A stretch of 64,000 bases of DNA. Source: an uncultured Alteromonadaceae bacterium (GTDB lineage: Bacteria > Pseudomonadota > Gammaproteobacteria > Enterobacterales > Alteromonadaceae). Where the stretch lies: contig CANLWS010000006.1 of the NCBI GenBank assembly GCA_947494925.1, positions 1 through 64,000 of the forward strand, in the 5' to 3' direction. The position numbers and the translations under genes are program-made. Of this stretch, positions 7,544-15,218 are shown piece by piece (the first letter of the stretch is position 1; the number at the start of each line of letters is the position of its first letter). Below the pieces are notes generated by a model. It was not told the DNA's origin. It ran no database searches and saw nothing but the letters and a program-made list of their open reading frames with translations.

Positions 7544-10306
7544 TTGCCAATGAAGAGCCGTGGACAAAATAAACTCGCTATTAAAGACCAAGTTTGTACC
7601 TCAACATGTCCCTATTGCGGAGTTGGTTGTGGCGTTGATATTACTTTCGGTCAGACGTCTACAAGCAGTGTTAATACAATAAAAAAGGTTGAAGGCACGC
7701 TCGATCATCCTGCTAATTTTGGCAAGCTCTGCGTAAAAGGCAGCAATCTGAGAGAAACCAATGGTGCCGCTGGGAGGTTGCTTAGCCCGATGGTCAACGG
7801 GAGGGCAGTGAGCTGGCTAACGGCGATTGATTCTGTGGCGACCAGGTTCAATCAGATAATAGACCAGCACGGGCCAGATTCAGTAGCATTTTATGTCTCC
7901 GGTCAATTGCTGACTGAAGATTATTATGTCGCAAACAAATTGATGAAAGGGTACATCGGTAGTGCAAATATCGATACTAATTCAAGGTTGTGTATGTCAT
8001 CCGCTGTTGCAGCCTATAAGCGTGCTTTTGGCGCGGATGCCATGCCTTGCTGTTATGAAGATCTGGATATTGCCGAACTCATTATACTAATTGGTTCAAA
8101 TGCTGCCTGGACTCACCCTGTTTTGTTTCAACGAATTGAAAGGGCGAAAAAGTTAAATCCTGAGCTTAAGGTTGTAGTAATTGACCCCAGAAAAACAGCG
8201 AGCTGTTCAATAGCTGACCTGCATCTGCAATTGAAACCAGGTTCTGATGTCGCGTTATTCAATGGCCTATTTGCTTTCTTACATAATAATGCTGGTTTTG
8301 ATCAAGGTTACATTGATTCCTTTACCGAAGGGTTTTCCAACACAATTGAAAAATGTATGGATTGGGATGTCGAGCGGGTGTCTGAATATTGCAATTTGGA
8401 TACCAAAAATCTGTACCAATTTTATCAGTTGTTTACGAAAACTGAACGCGCTTTGAGTTTTTATTCAATGGGTGTAAATCAGTCAAGTCAGGGCGTCGAC
8501 AAGGCTAACGCAATTATCAATTGTCATCTCGCTACCGGAAAAATCGGTAAAGAAGGCTGCGGCCCGTTTTCTATCACCGGTCAACCCAATGCGATGGGAG
8601 GCAGGGAAGTAGGCGGCCTCGCCAATATGTTGGCTGCTCATATGGACCTGGAAAATACGGACCATATGAGAATGGTTCAAAATTACTGGAAGTCTCCTGC
8701 GATGCCGAATAAAACGGGTCTTAAAGCCGTAGACTTATTTGACAAAATTGCTCAAGGAGAAGTCAAAGCTGTTTGGATTATGGCAACGAATCCAGTAGTC
8801 AGTATGCCTAATCGACAGCAAATAGAGCTTGCCTTAAAGGGCTGTGAATTCGTAGTAGCGTCGGATTGCGTAGAACATAATGACACACTTAATTTTGCTG
8901 ATGTAAAACTTCCGGCAACCGGCTGGTCCGAAAAAAATGGCACTGTCACCAATTCAGAGCGAAGGATCTCAAGGCAAAGAGGTGTACTTAAACCACTAGG
9001 TGAAGCCAGGCATGACTGGCAAATAATTTGTGATGTTGCGAAAGCAATGGGTTTTAACAAAGGATTTAATTTTCTTAATCCGGCTGAGATCTTCAATGAA
9101 CATGCTGGTCTGTCGGGGTTAGAGAACAATGGAACCCGAGATTTTGATATATCTGGGCTGCATAATTTGAGTGTCAAAGAATATGACGAATTAAAACCAG
9201 TGCAATGGCCGATAAACGAACGAAATCCTTATGGCAGCAAGCGCCTTTTTACCGACAATAGATTTTTTACACGGTCCGGAAAAGCACAGTTTGTAGCCGT
9301 TTCACCCGAGGAACCCGAGCAGAATACTTCTAACAATTTTCCGTTTATTTTGAATACTGGCAGGATCAGAGATCAGTGGCATACCATGACGCGCACAGCG
9401 AAGTCGCATGAGCTCATGCAACATACTGAACAGGCCTTTTTGCACGTTCACCCTGATGATGCCGTGCCAATGGCAATTGGAAACGATGATCTATTAGAAA
9501 TCACTGCAGCACATTCTGAGTCAGATAAAGTGATTTTACCCGCAAAATTGGATGCTGACTTACTTCAAAAATCTCTATTTGCACCCATCCACTGGAGTCT
9601 TCAATGGGCTTCATCGGCTGGAATAGCTGGTTTGTTTACTAACGCAAGAGACCGGATTTCAGGGCAGCCTGAACTAAAGCATGGTGCTGTAAAGATACAA
9701 AAAGCCAAGTTTAAATCACGGCTGACTATATTCGTTAAAAACGAAGACGACATTCCGGCCTTGTCAAACGTGTTCCCTTACTGGGTAAAAATCCCATTTA
9801 AACAAGGTGTTCAAGTTGAGGCTGGCTGCGACAAAATCCCTGCAGATGTGATGAACGAACTCACCGGGCTAATAAACCATGTTCAACACTGGATCAGTAC
9901 ATCCACTGATAATTCAGCCATTAAAATAGGCATGGTAGACGACTTGCCAATATGTTTGTTTGCGGTGAGCGATAGTAAGCCCAATATTCCCAGCGATTGG
10001 ATTAAATCCGTATTTGCTCAGTCTGATATCGATAGGGTTACAATTCATCGATTATTATCGGGTCAACCTTCTCCAGATTTTACCCTAGGGAAGGTGATCT
10101 GTACCTGCCACAATGTTCGCGAAAGCACTATTATCAGCGCAATCCACGCTGGTAGTAATAGCGTCGAGTCATTGGGTGAAAAATTGAAATGTGGGACTAA
10201 CTGTGGGTCTTGTAAATCAGAACTTGGCGCATTGGTTGACCTGCATAAGGCGAGCTTGCCGTCAGAAAAATTGATCCCGATAAAAACAGTGGAGATGGCA
10301 AAATGA
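7544..10306 (+). CDS. nasA: Assimilatory nitrate reductase, molybdopterin catalytic subunit
   Basis: A cytoplasmic enzyme of up to 920 residues that reduces nitrate to nitrite. An N-terminal [4Fe-4S] motif CPYCGVGC near residue 23 and KLCVKGSN near 63 are followed by molybdopterin-binding domains. A likely Mo-ligand cysteine is in SRLCMSS near residue 150, and the molybdopterin-guanine-dinucleotide binding C-terminal domain covers about 590-730. A BFD-like [2Fe-2S] domain ends the protein (CTCHN ... CGTNCGSC, about 855-895), as in Klebsiella-type NasA. There is no Tat signal. The start is TTG 7544 (6 nt after AAGG) or ATG 7550; sequence does not decide. Moco would come from the moa/mob/moe genes nearby. 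Confidence 0.96.
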   Translation: MPMKSRGQNKLAIKDQVCTSTCPYCGVGCGVDITFGQTSTSSVNTIKKVEGTLDHPANFGKLCVKGSNLRETNGAAGRLLSPMVNGRAVSWLTAIDSVATRFNQIIDQHGPDSVAFYVSGQLLTEDYYVANKLMKGYIGSANIDTNSRLCMSSAVAAYKRAFGADAMPCCYEDLDIAELIILIGSNAAWTHPVLFQRIERAKKLNPELKVVVIDPRKTASCSIADLHLQLKPGSDVALFNGLFAFLHNNAGFDQGYIDSFTEGFSNTIEKCMDWDVERVSEYCNLDTKNLYQFYQLFTKTERALSFYSMGVNQSSQGVDKANAIINCHLATGKIGKEGCGPFSITGQPNAMGGREVGGLANMLAAHMDLENTDHMRMVQNYWKSPAMPNKTGLKAVDLFDKIAQGEVKAVWIMATNPVVSMPNRQQIELALKGCEFVVASDCVEHNDTLNFADVKLPATGWSEKNGTVTNSERRISRQRGVLKPLGEARHDWQIICDVAKAMGFNKGFNFLNPAEIFNEHAGLSGLENNGTRDFDISGLHNLSVKEYDELKPVQWPINERNPYGSKRLFTDNRFFTRSGKAQFVAVSPEEPEQNTSNNFPFILNTGRIRDQWHTMTRTAKSHELMQHTEQAFLHVHPDDAVPMAIGNDDLLEITAAHSESDKVILPAKLDADLLQKSLFAPIHWSLQWASSAGIAGLFTNARDRISGQPELKHGAVKIQKAKFKSRLTIFVKNEDDIPALSNVFPYWVKIPFKQGVQVEAGCDKIPADVMNELTGLINHVQHWISTSTDNSAIKIGMVDDLPICLFAVSDSKPNIPSDWIKSVFAQSDIDRVTIHRLLSGQPSPDFTLGKVICTCHNVRESTIISAIHAGSNSVESLGEKLKCGTNCGSCKSELGALVDLHKASLPSEKLIPIKTVEMAK

Positions 10307-11217
10307 GCACAACCGGAATATTTAAACGTCCAATTCATGTGGGCCAATCCTTTTCTCGATTGGTGTTTCGTATAATAACAACATTATTAGAAACCACCCC
10401 GCCAGTAAAAAGAAGCAAAATTGGTGGTCGTTGTGATTTACGAGGCCAGGTTTTACTGGTAGGCGCTGGTCCAGGCGATCCTGAACTCATAACATTAAAG
10501 GCTTACAAAGCGTTGAAAAATGCAGATGTTGTTCTTGTTGATTGGCTGGTTAATCCGGATATTTTGGCTATGTTAGAACCTGATTGTGAAAGGGTCTTCG
10601 TGGGGAAAAAATGCGGTAAACATAGTATGTCGCAGCAACAGATTGGTGAACTGCTAGTTCGCTACGCCAGTAAAGGATTGAATGTCGTTAGATTAAAAGG
10701 TGGGGACCCGGCTATTTTTGCCCGAGTCGCGGAAGAATGTCAGATTCTTGCTGATCACAACATCCCATTCGCTATTCTTCCCGGTATCACGTCAGCATCT
10801 GGTGCGTCTGCTTATGCAGGTATTCCATTGACTCATAGAGATTGTGCTCAGTCCGTACGCTTTATTACCGCTCATTTGAAAGATCCCCATCACCAACCGG
10901 ATTGGAAAAAGCTTATCCCCTCAACACTGGATAAAAATGGTGAGACTTTGGTATTTTACATGGGCCTGAACAGACTCAATAGTATCTGTGAACAATTGAT
11001 AGCAAATGGAATGAGCGATAGAACACCTGTGGCTGTGATCGATCAAGCCACAACTCAGGAACAGCAGGTATGTGCTTCGTCTCTGGTGGACATCGGTCAA
11101 AAAGTGGCAATAAAATCATTTTGCGGTCCAGCCTTAATTATTGTTGGTGATGTTGTTGATAAACGTTTTTCAATCAGCCACGAATTGTTATCTTCTGAAC
11201 AGCTTTTGTCTATTTAG
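10303..11217 (+). CDS. cobA: Uroporphyrinogen-III C-methyltransferase (SUMT), siroheme branch
   Basis: A 304-residue protein. From about residue 46 it is a complete SUMT domain: VGAGPGDPELIT at 52, VRLKGGDPAIFAR near 130 and the GITSASGAS loop near 164. It makes precorrin-2 from uroporphyrinogen III with two SAM methylations, the first step to siroheme, which NirB needs. The N-terminal 45 residues are basic, non-conserved in appearance and lack the NAD-binding dehydrogenase domain of CysG, so oxidation and ferrochelation must come from elsewhere. The start ATG overlaps the nasA stop (ATGA). Confidence 0.93.
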   Translation: MSTTGIFKRPIHVGQSFSRLVFRIITTLLETTPPVKRSKIGGRCDLRGQVLLVGAGPGDPELITLKAYKALKNADVVLVDWLVNPDILAMLEPDCERVFVGKKCGKHSMSQQQIGELLVRYASKGLNVVRLKGGDPAIFARVAEECQILADHNIPFAILPGITSASGASAYAGIPLTHRDCAQSVRFITAHLKDPHHQPDWKKLIPSTLDKNGETLVFYMGLNRLNSICEQLIANGMSDRTPVAVIDQATTQEQQVCASSLVDIGQKVAIKSFCGPALIIVGDVVDKRFSISHELLSSEQLLSI

Positions 11218-11224
11218 GAAATTT

Positions 11225-12238
11225 ATGCAAGTCGAGAATGCACACCTAAACTTCAAATACTTTATTCAGGCTATCGGTCGAGGTCAAAAAACAGGGCGCA
11301 CACTGACACAGGACGAAGCATTCCAGGCGATGAAAATGCTTATTAGTGGGCAAGCTACGCCTGAGCAGCAGGGTGCCTTTCTTATGTTGTTAAGAGTTAG
11401 AGAAGAAACGGCGGAAGAAATCGCTGGTTTTACGTTGGCGCTCAGGGAAAAGAACCAGCCCGACCTGGCAACATGGCAAGTGGATTTGGATTTAGGGTGT
11501 TACGCTGGAAAACGTCGCCAACTTCCCTGGTTTGTCTTGTCTGTTATGTTGTTAGCCCAGAGCGGAAAACGTATTTTTATGCACGGCACCAATGAGCCGG
11601 ATTCTAATAGACTGTATCTAAATACGGTGTTACCACAAATTGGATTTGAGCTTGCTGAATCAATCGACTCAGCCAAAAGTCAGCTTGATTGCTTTGGGAT
11701 GACCTATCTACCACTGTCACTGGTGAATCCCCGTCTCGATGACTTAATACAGCTCAGGCGACTTTTTGGGCTAAGGTCTTGTGCCAATACCTTAGCCAGA
11801 ATGCTGAATCCGTCTGCCGCCCCATATAGTATGCAAGGTGTTTTCCACAAACACGTTGATATCAGGCATCAGCAAGCTGCCCATCTAATAAAGAGCGAAG
11901 ATGTTTTGTGTTTTAGAGGGGAAGGGGGCGAAGTGGAGTACAATCCTGAACGGGATGTGACGCTGCGTTTTGCAGATCAGCGAGGAATGCACGATCTTAC
12001 TTTGCCGGCCATGCAGGAAAATTGGACCACTAAGCAACAACAGATGCATGGCCAATATTTGTTGGATGTATGGAACGGGCTCACATCTGATTCTTATGCA
12101 GATAACGCTGTATTAGGTACGCTTTCATTGATGCTGATGCTGATGAATAAAGTGGATTGGTCTCAGGCATACTCCCAGGCTTACTCGCTCTGGCATGGCA
12201 GGAACAAAAGTTGGCCATTCCTTAAAACTGCTATTTGA
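11225..12238 (+). CDS. TrpD2/YbiB-like glycosyltransferase family 3 protein
   Basis: About 337 residues related to anthranilate phosphoribosyltransferase. It has the N-terminal helical domain (LTQDEAFQAMKMLISGQATPEQQGAFLMLLRVREETAEEIAGF) and a larger C-terminal domain, but the phosphoribosyl-pyrophosphate motif is replaced (LDLGCYAGKRRQLPW). That is the mark of the TrpD2/YbiB subfamily, which in E. coli binds nucleic acid rather than acting in tryptophan synthesis. The ATG at 11225, 7 nt after the cobA stop with AGGAAATTT upstream, is better than upstream alternatives inside cobA. Its place at the end of a nitrate operon is unexplained; see findings. Confidence 0.8.
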   Translation: MQVENAHLNFKYFIQAIGRGQKTGRTLTQDEAFQAMKMLISGQATPEQQGAFLMLLRVREETAEEIAGFTLALREKNQPDLATWQVDLDLGCYAGKRRQLPWFVLSVMLLAQSGKRIFMHGTNEPDSNRLYLNTVLPQIGFELAESIDSAKSQLDCFGMTYLPLSLVNPRLDDLIQLRRLFGLRSCANTLARMLNPSAAPYSMQGVFHKHVDIRHQQAAHLIKSEDVLCFRGEGGEVEYNPERDVTLRFADQRGMHDLTLPAMQENWTTKQQQMHGQYLLDVWNGLTSDSYADNAVLGTLSLMLMLMNKVDWSQAYSQAYSLWHGRNKSWPFLKTAI

Positions 12239-12585
12239 CGCAATTCCATAGTATTACTTGTAAATTGCGCTGTTAAATCAATTAACATTCTGATATTTAA
12301 AGAAAATAAAAAGAATTTTATAGGGATTTTTTTAGAACATTTAGGTGTAATAATTTTCTCTTTAAACTTGAATGGTATAAGCAATAATAAAAACATTAAT
12401 AAAATCAAATAGATAGGGATTTGGTTTGTATGTAACATATTGATTTACAAGAAGTTTACCTAAGCCAAACAATAAAACTACAGAAAAACCAAATGAAATG
12501 ATTCATAACTATGCTCGATTGTTCAGAAATTCTTCTGACAATCATTGCGCATTTCGTGCGTGATCAATTAACAGGAGTACTAAAG
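12239..12585. other. AT-rich intergenic region
   Basis: A 347-nt stretch between the TrpD2-like gene and the DUF3718 gene. It is very AT-rich with long A runs and holds the promoter for the small secreted protein. No terminator with a T-run, RNA gene or conserved site was recognised. Open frames on the minus strand are low-complexity and unconvincing. Confidence 0.5.
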
Positions 12586-12897
12586 ATGAAATCGTTACTA
12601 TTGACAACATTGCTTGTTGTTGCAACAACAGCGCATGGTTCCATGAAGTCTGAACAAGTCAGGTTTGCCGGGGACATTAGTTATTCTGGATTTTGTAAGG
12701 CTGTGATCAAAGATGATCTACGTTTACTCAAAGTAAGTGTAGTTCAGAAAGTCGGAGACCTTTCTAGTTCCAGAAAAGGTGTGTTGCGAAAATTGTTATC
12801 TGAATCTGGAATGACCTGTAATGGGCAAGATTTGGTGACTTTTTCAAAACAACGTGATGCTCAGCAAGTTTATGCTTACCTTACTCAGCAAGATTAA
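12586..12897 (+). CDS. Small secreted DUF3718-type protein
   Basis: A 103-residue product from ATG 12586, which has AGGAGT 8-10 nt upstream; an in-frame longer start would spoil the signal peptide. Residues 1-19 are a Sec signal (MKSLLLTTLLVVATTAHGS). The mature part shows the two DUF3718-like features, a cysteine in GFCKAVIKDD and a CNG motif (MTCNGQDL), probably a disulfide pair in the periplasm. The function is unknown. It lies between the nitrate enzyme operon and nasT but has its own promoter space and terminator, so a nitrate link is not shown. Confidence 0.7.
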   Translation: MKSLLLTTLLVVATTAHGSMKSEQVRFAGDISYSGFCKAVIKDDLRLLKVSVVQKVGDLSSSRKGVLRKLLSESGMTCNGQDLVTFSKQRDAQQVYAYLTQQD

Positions 12898-12923
12898 AAC
12901 AAGCGTTACGTTACCTCAAAATA

Positions 12924-12960
12924 AAAAAGGCAAAGTGGCCTGCATTGCAGGCTGCTTTTA
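12924..12960 (+). terminator. Rho-independent terminator after the DUF3718 gene
   Basis: A GCCTGC-ATT-GCAGGC stem (12938-12943 with 12947-12952), flanked by an A-run on the left and a TGCTTTTA tail on the right. Confidence 0.8.
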
Positions 12961-13167
12961 ATCGTTAGTTGCACCAAGAATGAGCAACTAAACAAAATTC
13001 CCACACTTGTGCACCTCTATCTTATCCCTAAATACTATCCCCTCACACTGTTGAGAAACCAGATCGCCTCGCAACATGTTGATCTAGAGTATCAAGCATA
13101 ATTATATAGTTTGATTTATTGAAAGCTTAAAAAGCTGGCCTGTGCTTTGCTTTATTCCTGTTTAACC

Positions 13168-13185
13168 TAACGGCATGAGCCGTTA
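13168..13185 (+). promoter_or_regulatory. Hairpin with ATGA loop upstream of nasT
   Basis: A perfect inverted repeat TAACGGC / GCCGTTA around the tetraloop ATGA, 29 nt before the nasT start. The nrtA leader has a 10-bp hairpin with the same ATGA loop (15113-15136). It may be an RNA element bound by NasT, or a DNA operator; the sequence alone does not tell. Confidence 0.35.
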
Positions 13186-13214
13186 CCAGTCAAATAGGGT
13201 AGAAGTTTAACTAT

Positions 13215-13835
13215 ATGGCAATACATTCCAAATTAGATGTTGATGAGCTCAACATCCTGTTAATCGATGAAGATTCAGCGCGGGTCGCTGAAATTGCTTC
13301 AGCGCTTGATAAATCAAGATACAAGATACAACACCTTATAACGTCGGGAGTATCTTTGCTCAAAGAGGTGGATGCAATACAACCAGATATCATTGTCATT
13401 GACGTAGAATCTCCTAACCGCGACATACTTGAAAGTTTACACACTATTTCCAGTTATAACCCAAAACCCATAGTGATGTTTTCTAGCCAGGAAGACACAG
13501 AAATGATTAATTTGTCTGTTGAGTCTGGGGTCAGTGCTTATGTTGTTGGCGATACGGATCCATCCAGAGTTAAACCCATATTAGATGCCGCCGTCGCACG
13601 CTTTAAACAATATCAACAGCTTAAGAATGAACTTGATGACACCAAGAATCAGCTGGAGTCTCGTGAAATCATCGATAGGGCGAAGCGTTTGTTAATGCAG
13701 AAAAAGTCAATGAACGAAGATGAAGCATTTCATTCAATGCGCAAAGCAGCGATGGATAACGGACAAAAAATGGAAGATGTTGCTAAAACAGTGATTTCTT
13801 TCTTGAACAATTCTCACAGTAAGAGTTTATTATGA
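13215..13835 (+). CDS. nasT: ANTAR-domain antiterminator NasT
   Basis: A 206-residue regulator. Residues 12-130 are a receiver-like domain: acidic DED near 18-20 and Asp63 in VIDVESP, but the usual C-terminal lysine is missing (AYVVGDTDP), so it is probably a pseudo-receiver. A linking coiled-coil helix is followed by the ANTAR RNA-binding domain at about 148-200 (REIIDRAKRLLMQKK ... EAFHSMRKAA). In known systems NasT is held by NasS without nitrate and, when released, binds leader hairpins to prevent termination. The nirB and nrtA leaders here carry matching hairpins. Its TGA overlaps the nasS ATG by 4 nt. Confidence 0.93.
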   Translation: MAIHSKLDVDELNILLIDEDSARVAEIASALDKSRYKIQHLITSGVSLLKEVDAIQPDIIVIDVESPNRDILESLHTISSYNPKPIVMFSSQEDTEMINLSVESGVSAYVVGDTDPSRVKPILDAAVARFKQYQQLKNELDDTKNQLESREIIDRAKRLLMQKKSMNEDEAFHSMRKAAMDNGQKMEDVAKTVISFLNNSHSKSLL

Positions 13836-14944
13836 TTTCCTTAGAAAAATCAGACATCAATCTAGGCTTTATTCCTCTGACAGATTCAGCACCACTAATT
13901 ATTGCTAAAGAACTTGGTTTTTTTGAACAATGGGGGCTAAAAGTTAGTTTGCGCAAACAGAATTCCTGGGCGACTTTGCGCGATAAACTTCATGCTGGAA
14001 TCATTGACGCTGCTCAGATGCTTGCCCCAATGCCTATAGCCAGTAGCCTCGGTTTGGGTACTCCGGTGACTGAAGTTATTACTCCAATGGTGTTGAGTTT
14101 AAATGGCAATGCCATCACGTTTTCAGAACAATTGTATCTGGAGATTCTGGCGCAAAATAAATTATCCAGTATTACCTTTCCCATGGCTGCTTATCTGTTA
14201 CAAAGTGTAGTGAAAAACAGACTTGAACTGGGCAAGGATAAGTTGAAATTTGCCAATGTATTTCCTTATAGCTGTCATAATTATCAGCTTAGGGATTGGT
14301 TGAAATCAGCAGGATTGTCGGACAATGACGTGGATTTAGTCATAGTGCCTCCGGTAAATATGGTTGGCTTTCTTGAATCGGGAGAAATTGATGGATTTTG
14401 TGTTGGCGGACCCTGGAACGCGAAGGCAGTAAGATCCGGCATAGGTATCACCGCACTGACATCTTATGATATATGGCAAGACTCACCTGAAAAAGTGTTG
14501 GGTTTGTTAGGGGCTTTCTATCAAAAACATCCCAATACCGTGTTGGCAATATGTGCAGCATTAAAGCAAGCGTGTGCTTGGTTAGAAGATGTTCCAAACC
14601 GCTTTGAGGCGGCTAGAATAATGAGTCACGCCGAATACCTTGACGCAAACCTCGATGTTATCGCGCCATCCTTGCTAGGCAGTTGCCTGACACATCGTGA
14701 CATGGCGCCCAGAAGTGTACCCACTTATAACCAGTTTTCCGCTTTTAACAAAGAAGCTGTTAATCAACCAGAGCTCGTGCGTGGGGAGTGGTTAATTAAA
14801 CAAATGCAAGAGGCTGGGCAGTTAATAAACTGCGAAATTCCTCCACGGTTTATCAGTAGGGTGTTCAGACCGGATATATATCAACAAATGCAGATGCTGC
14901 TGGCTAACACTAATCAGAATAAACTGATCAGGAAAGCACAGTGA
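13832..14944 (+). CDS. nasS: Nitrate sensor NasS (NrtA-like, cytoplasmic)
   Basis: A 370-residue periplasmic-binding-protein fold of the NrtA/CmpA type, with LGFIPLTDSAPLIIAKELGFFEQWGL at the N-terminus and GFCVGGPWNAKAV near 188, a ligand-loop motif shared with NrtA. It has no signal peptide, which separates it from the transporter protein NrtA at 15219 and makes it the cytoplasmic sensor. In known systems NasS binds NasT without nitrate and lets it go when nitrate or nitrite binds. Translationally coupled to nasT through an ATGA overlap; here nasT comes first. Confidence 0.93.
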   Translation: MISLEKSDINLGFIPLTDSAPLIIAKELGFFEQWGLKVSLRKQNSWATLRDKLHAGIIDAAQMLAPMPIASSLGLGTPVTEVITPMVLSLNGNAITFSEQLYLEILAQNKLSSITFPMAAYLLQSVVKNRLELGKDKLKFANVFPYSCHNYQLRDWLKSAGLSDNDVDLVIVPPVNMVGFLESGEIDGFCVGGPWNAKAVRSGIGITALTSYDIWQDSPEKVLGLLGAFYQKHPNTVLAICAALKQACAWLEDVPNRFEAARIMSHAEYLDANLDVIAPSLLGSCLTHRDMAPRSVPTYNQFSAFNKEAVNQPELVRGEWLIKQMQEAGQLINCEIPPRFISRVFRPDIYQQMQMLLANTNQNKLIRKAQ

Positions 14945-15034
14945 TAGTGCAGCATGCACAATATTGAACATCTCTTCAGTGATTAAGGGATTTGTGATTG
15001 AGCTAACCTATTGAAATATAAGGAATTATAAAGT

Positions 15035-15051
15035 TGGCATTATAAGTGCTA
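15035..15051 (+). promoter_or_regulatory. Sigma-54 (RpoN) promoter of nrtABC
   Basis: TTGGCAT followed by TATAAGTGCT has the exact GG-N10-GC spacing (15036-15037 and 15048-15049) of RpoN promoters. It resembles the element before nirB along its length. Transcription would start near 15060, leaving about 160 nt of leader before nrtA. Confidence 0.6.
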
Positions 15052-15112
15052 TATCTAGTTGTCTGCACTTATGGTGCATCACATAACTATAACTATATGA
15101 AAAGAGCACTGT

Positions 15113-15197
15113 AATAGTTGCGATGACGCAGCTATTCGGTAAGGCAATGTAGCCCACAAAGACTTTCGTGTCCTGAAGTCTTTGTGGGTTTTTTTTT
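15113..15197 (+). promoter_or_regulatory. ANTAR (NasT)-type antitermination leader of nrtA
   Basis: Two hairpins precede the terminator. The first is a 10-bp stem (15113-15122 with 15127-15136) with loop ATGA. The second is GGC/GCC (15143-15145 with 15152-15154) closing hexaloop AATGTA, with A at position 1 and G at position 4, as ANTAR proteins require. The second hairpin shares bases with the 5' arm of the terminator at 15153, so binding there would prevent termination. The nirB leader has the same GGC-AAnGnA-GCC-CACAA arrangement. Confidence 0.7.
15153..15197 (+). terminator. Conditional terminator in the nrtA leader
   Basis: A 13-bp perfect stem, CCCACAAAGACTT with AAGTCTTTGTGGG (15153-15165 and 15176-15188), is followed by nine T residues. 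It sits 22 nt before the nrtA start and would block the importer operon unless antiterminated. Confidence 0.9.
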
Positions 15198-15218
15198 GGC
15201 AAATTTCAGGAGTAATCA

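Larger units (their letters stand above)
12898..13214. other. Intergenic region before nasT
   Basis: A 317-nt gap. It contains the terminator of the DUF3718 gene (12924-12960) and, just before nasT, a perfect 7-bp hairpin TAACGGC-ATGA-GCCGTTA (13168-13185), followed by 29 nt to the nasT ATG. The middle part (about 12990-13140) shows nothing I recognise. Confidence 0.5.

Noticed and set aside
12181-12438. 85-codon minus-strand hydrophobic frame
   Set aside because: Its start part is in AT-rich low-complexity DNA (poly-Ile, Leu, Lys) and its end is antisense to the TrpD2-like gene; looks accidental.
15064-15078. TGCAC-TTATG-GTGCA as an NtrC enhancer
   Set aside because: The spacing is 2 nt shorter than the NtrC consensus and it lies downstream of the promoter, inside the leader; kept only as a note.
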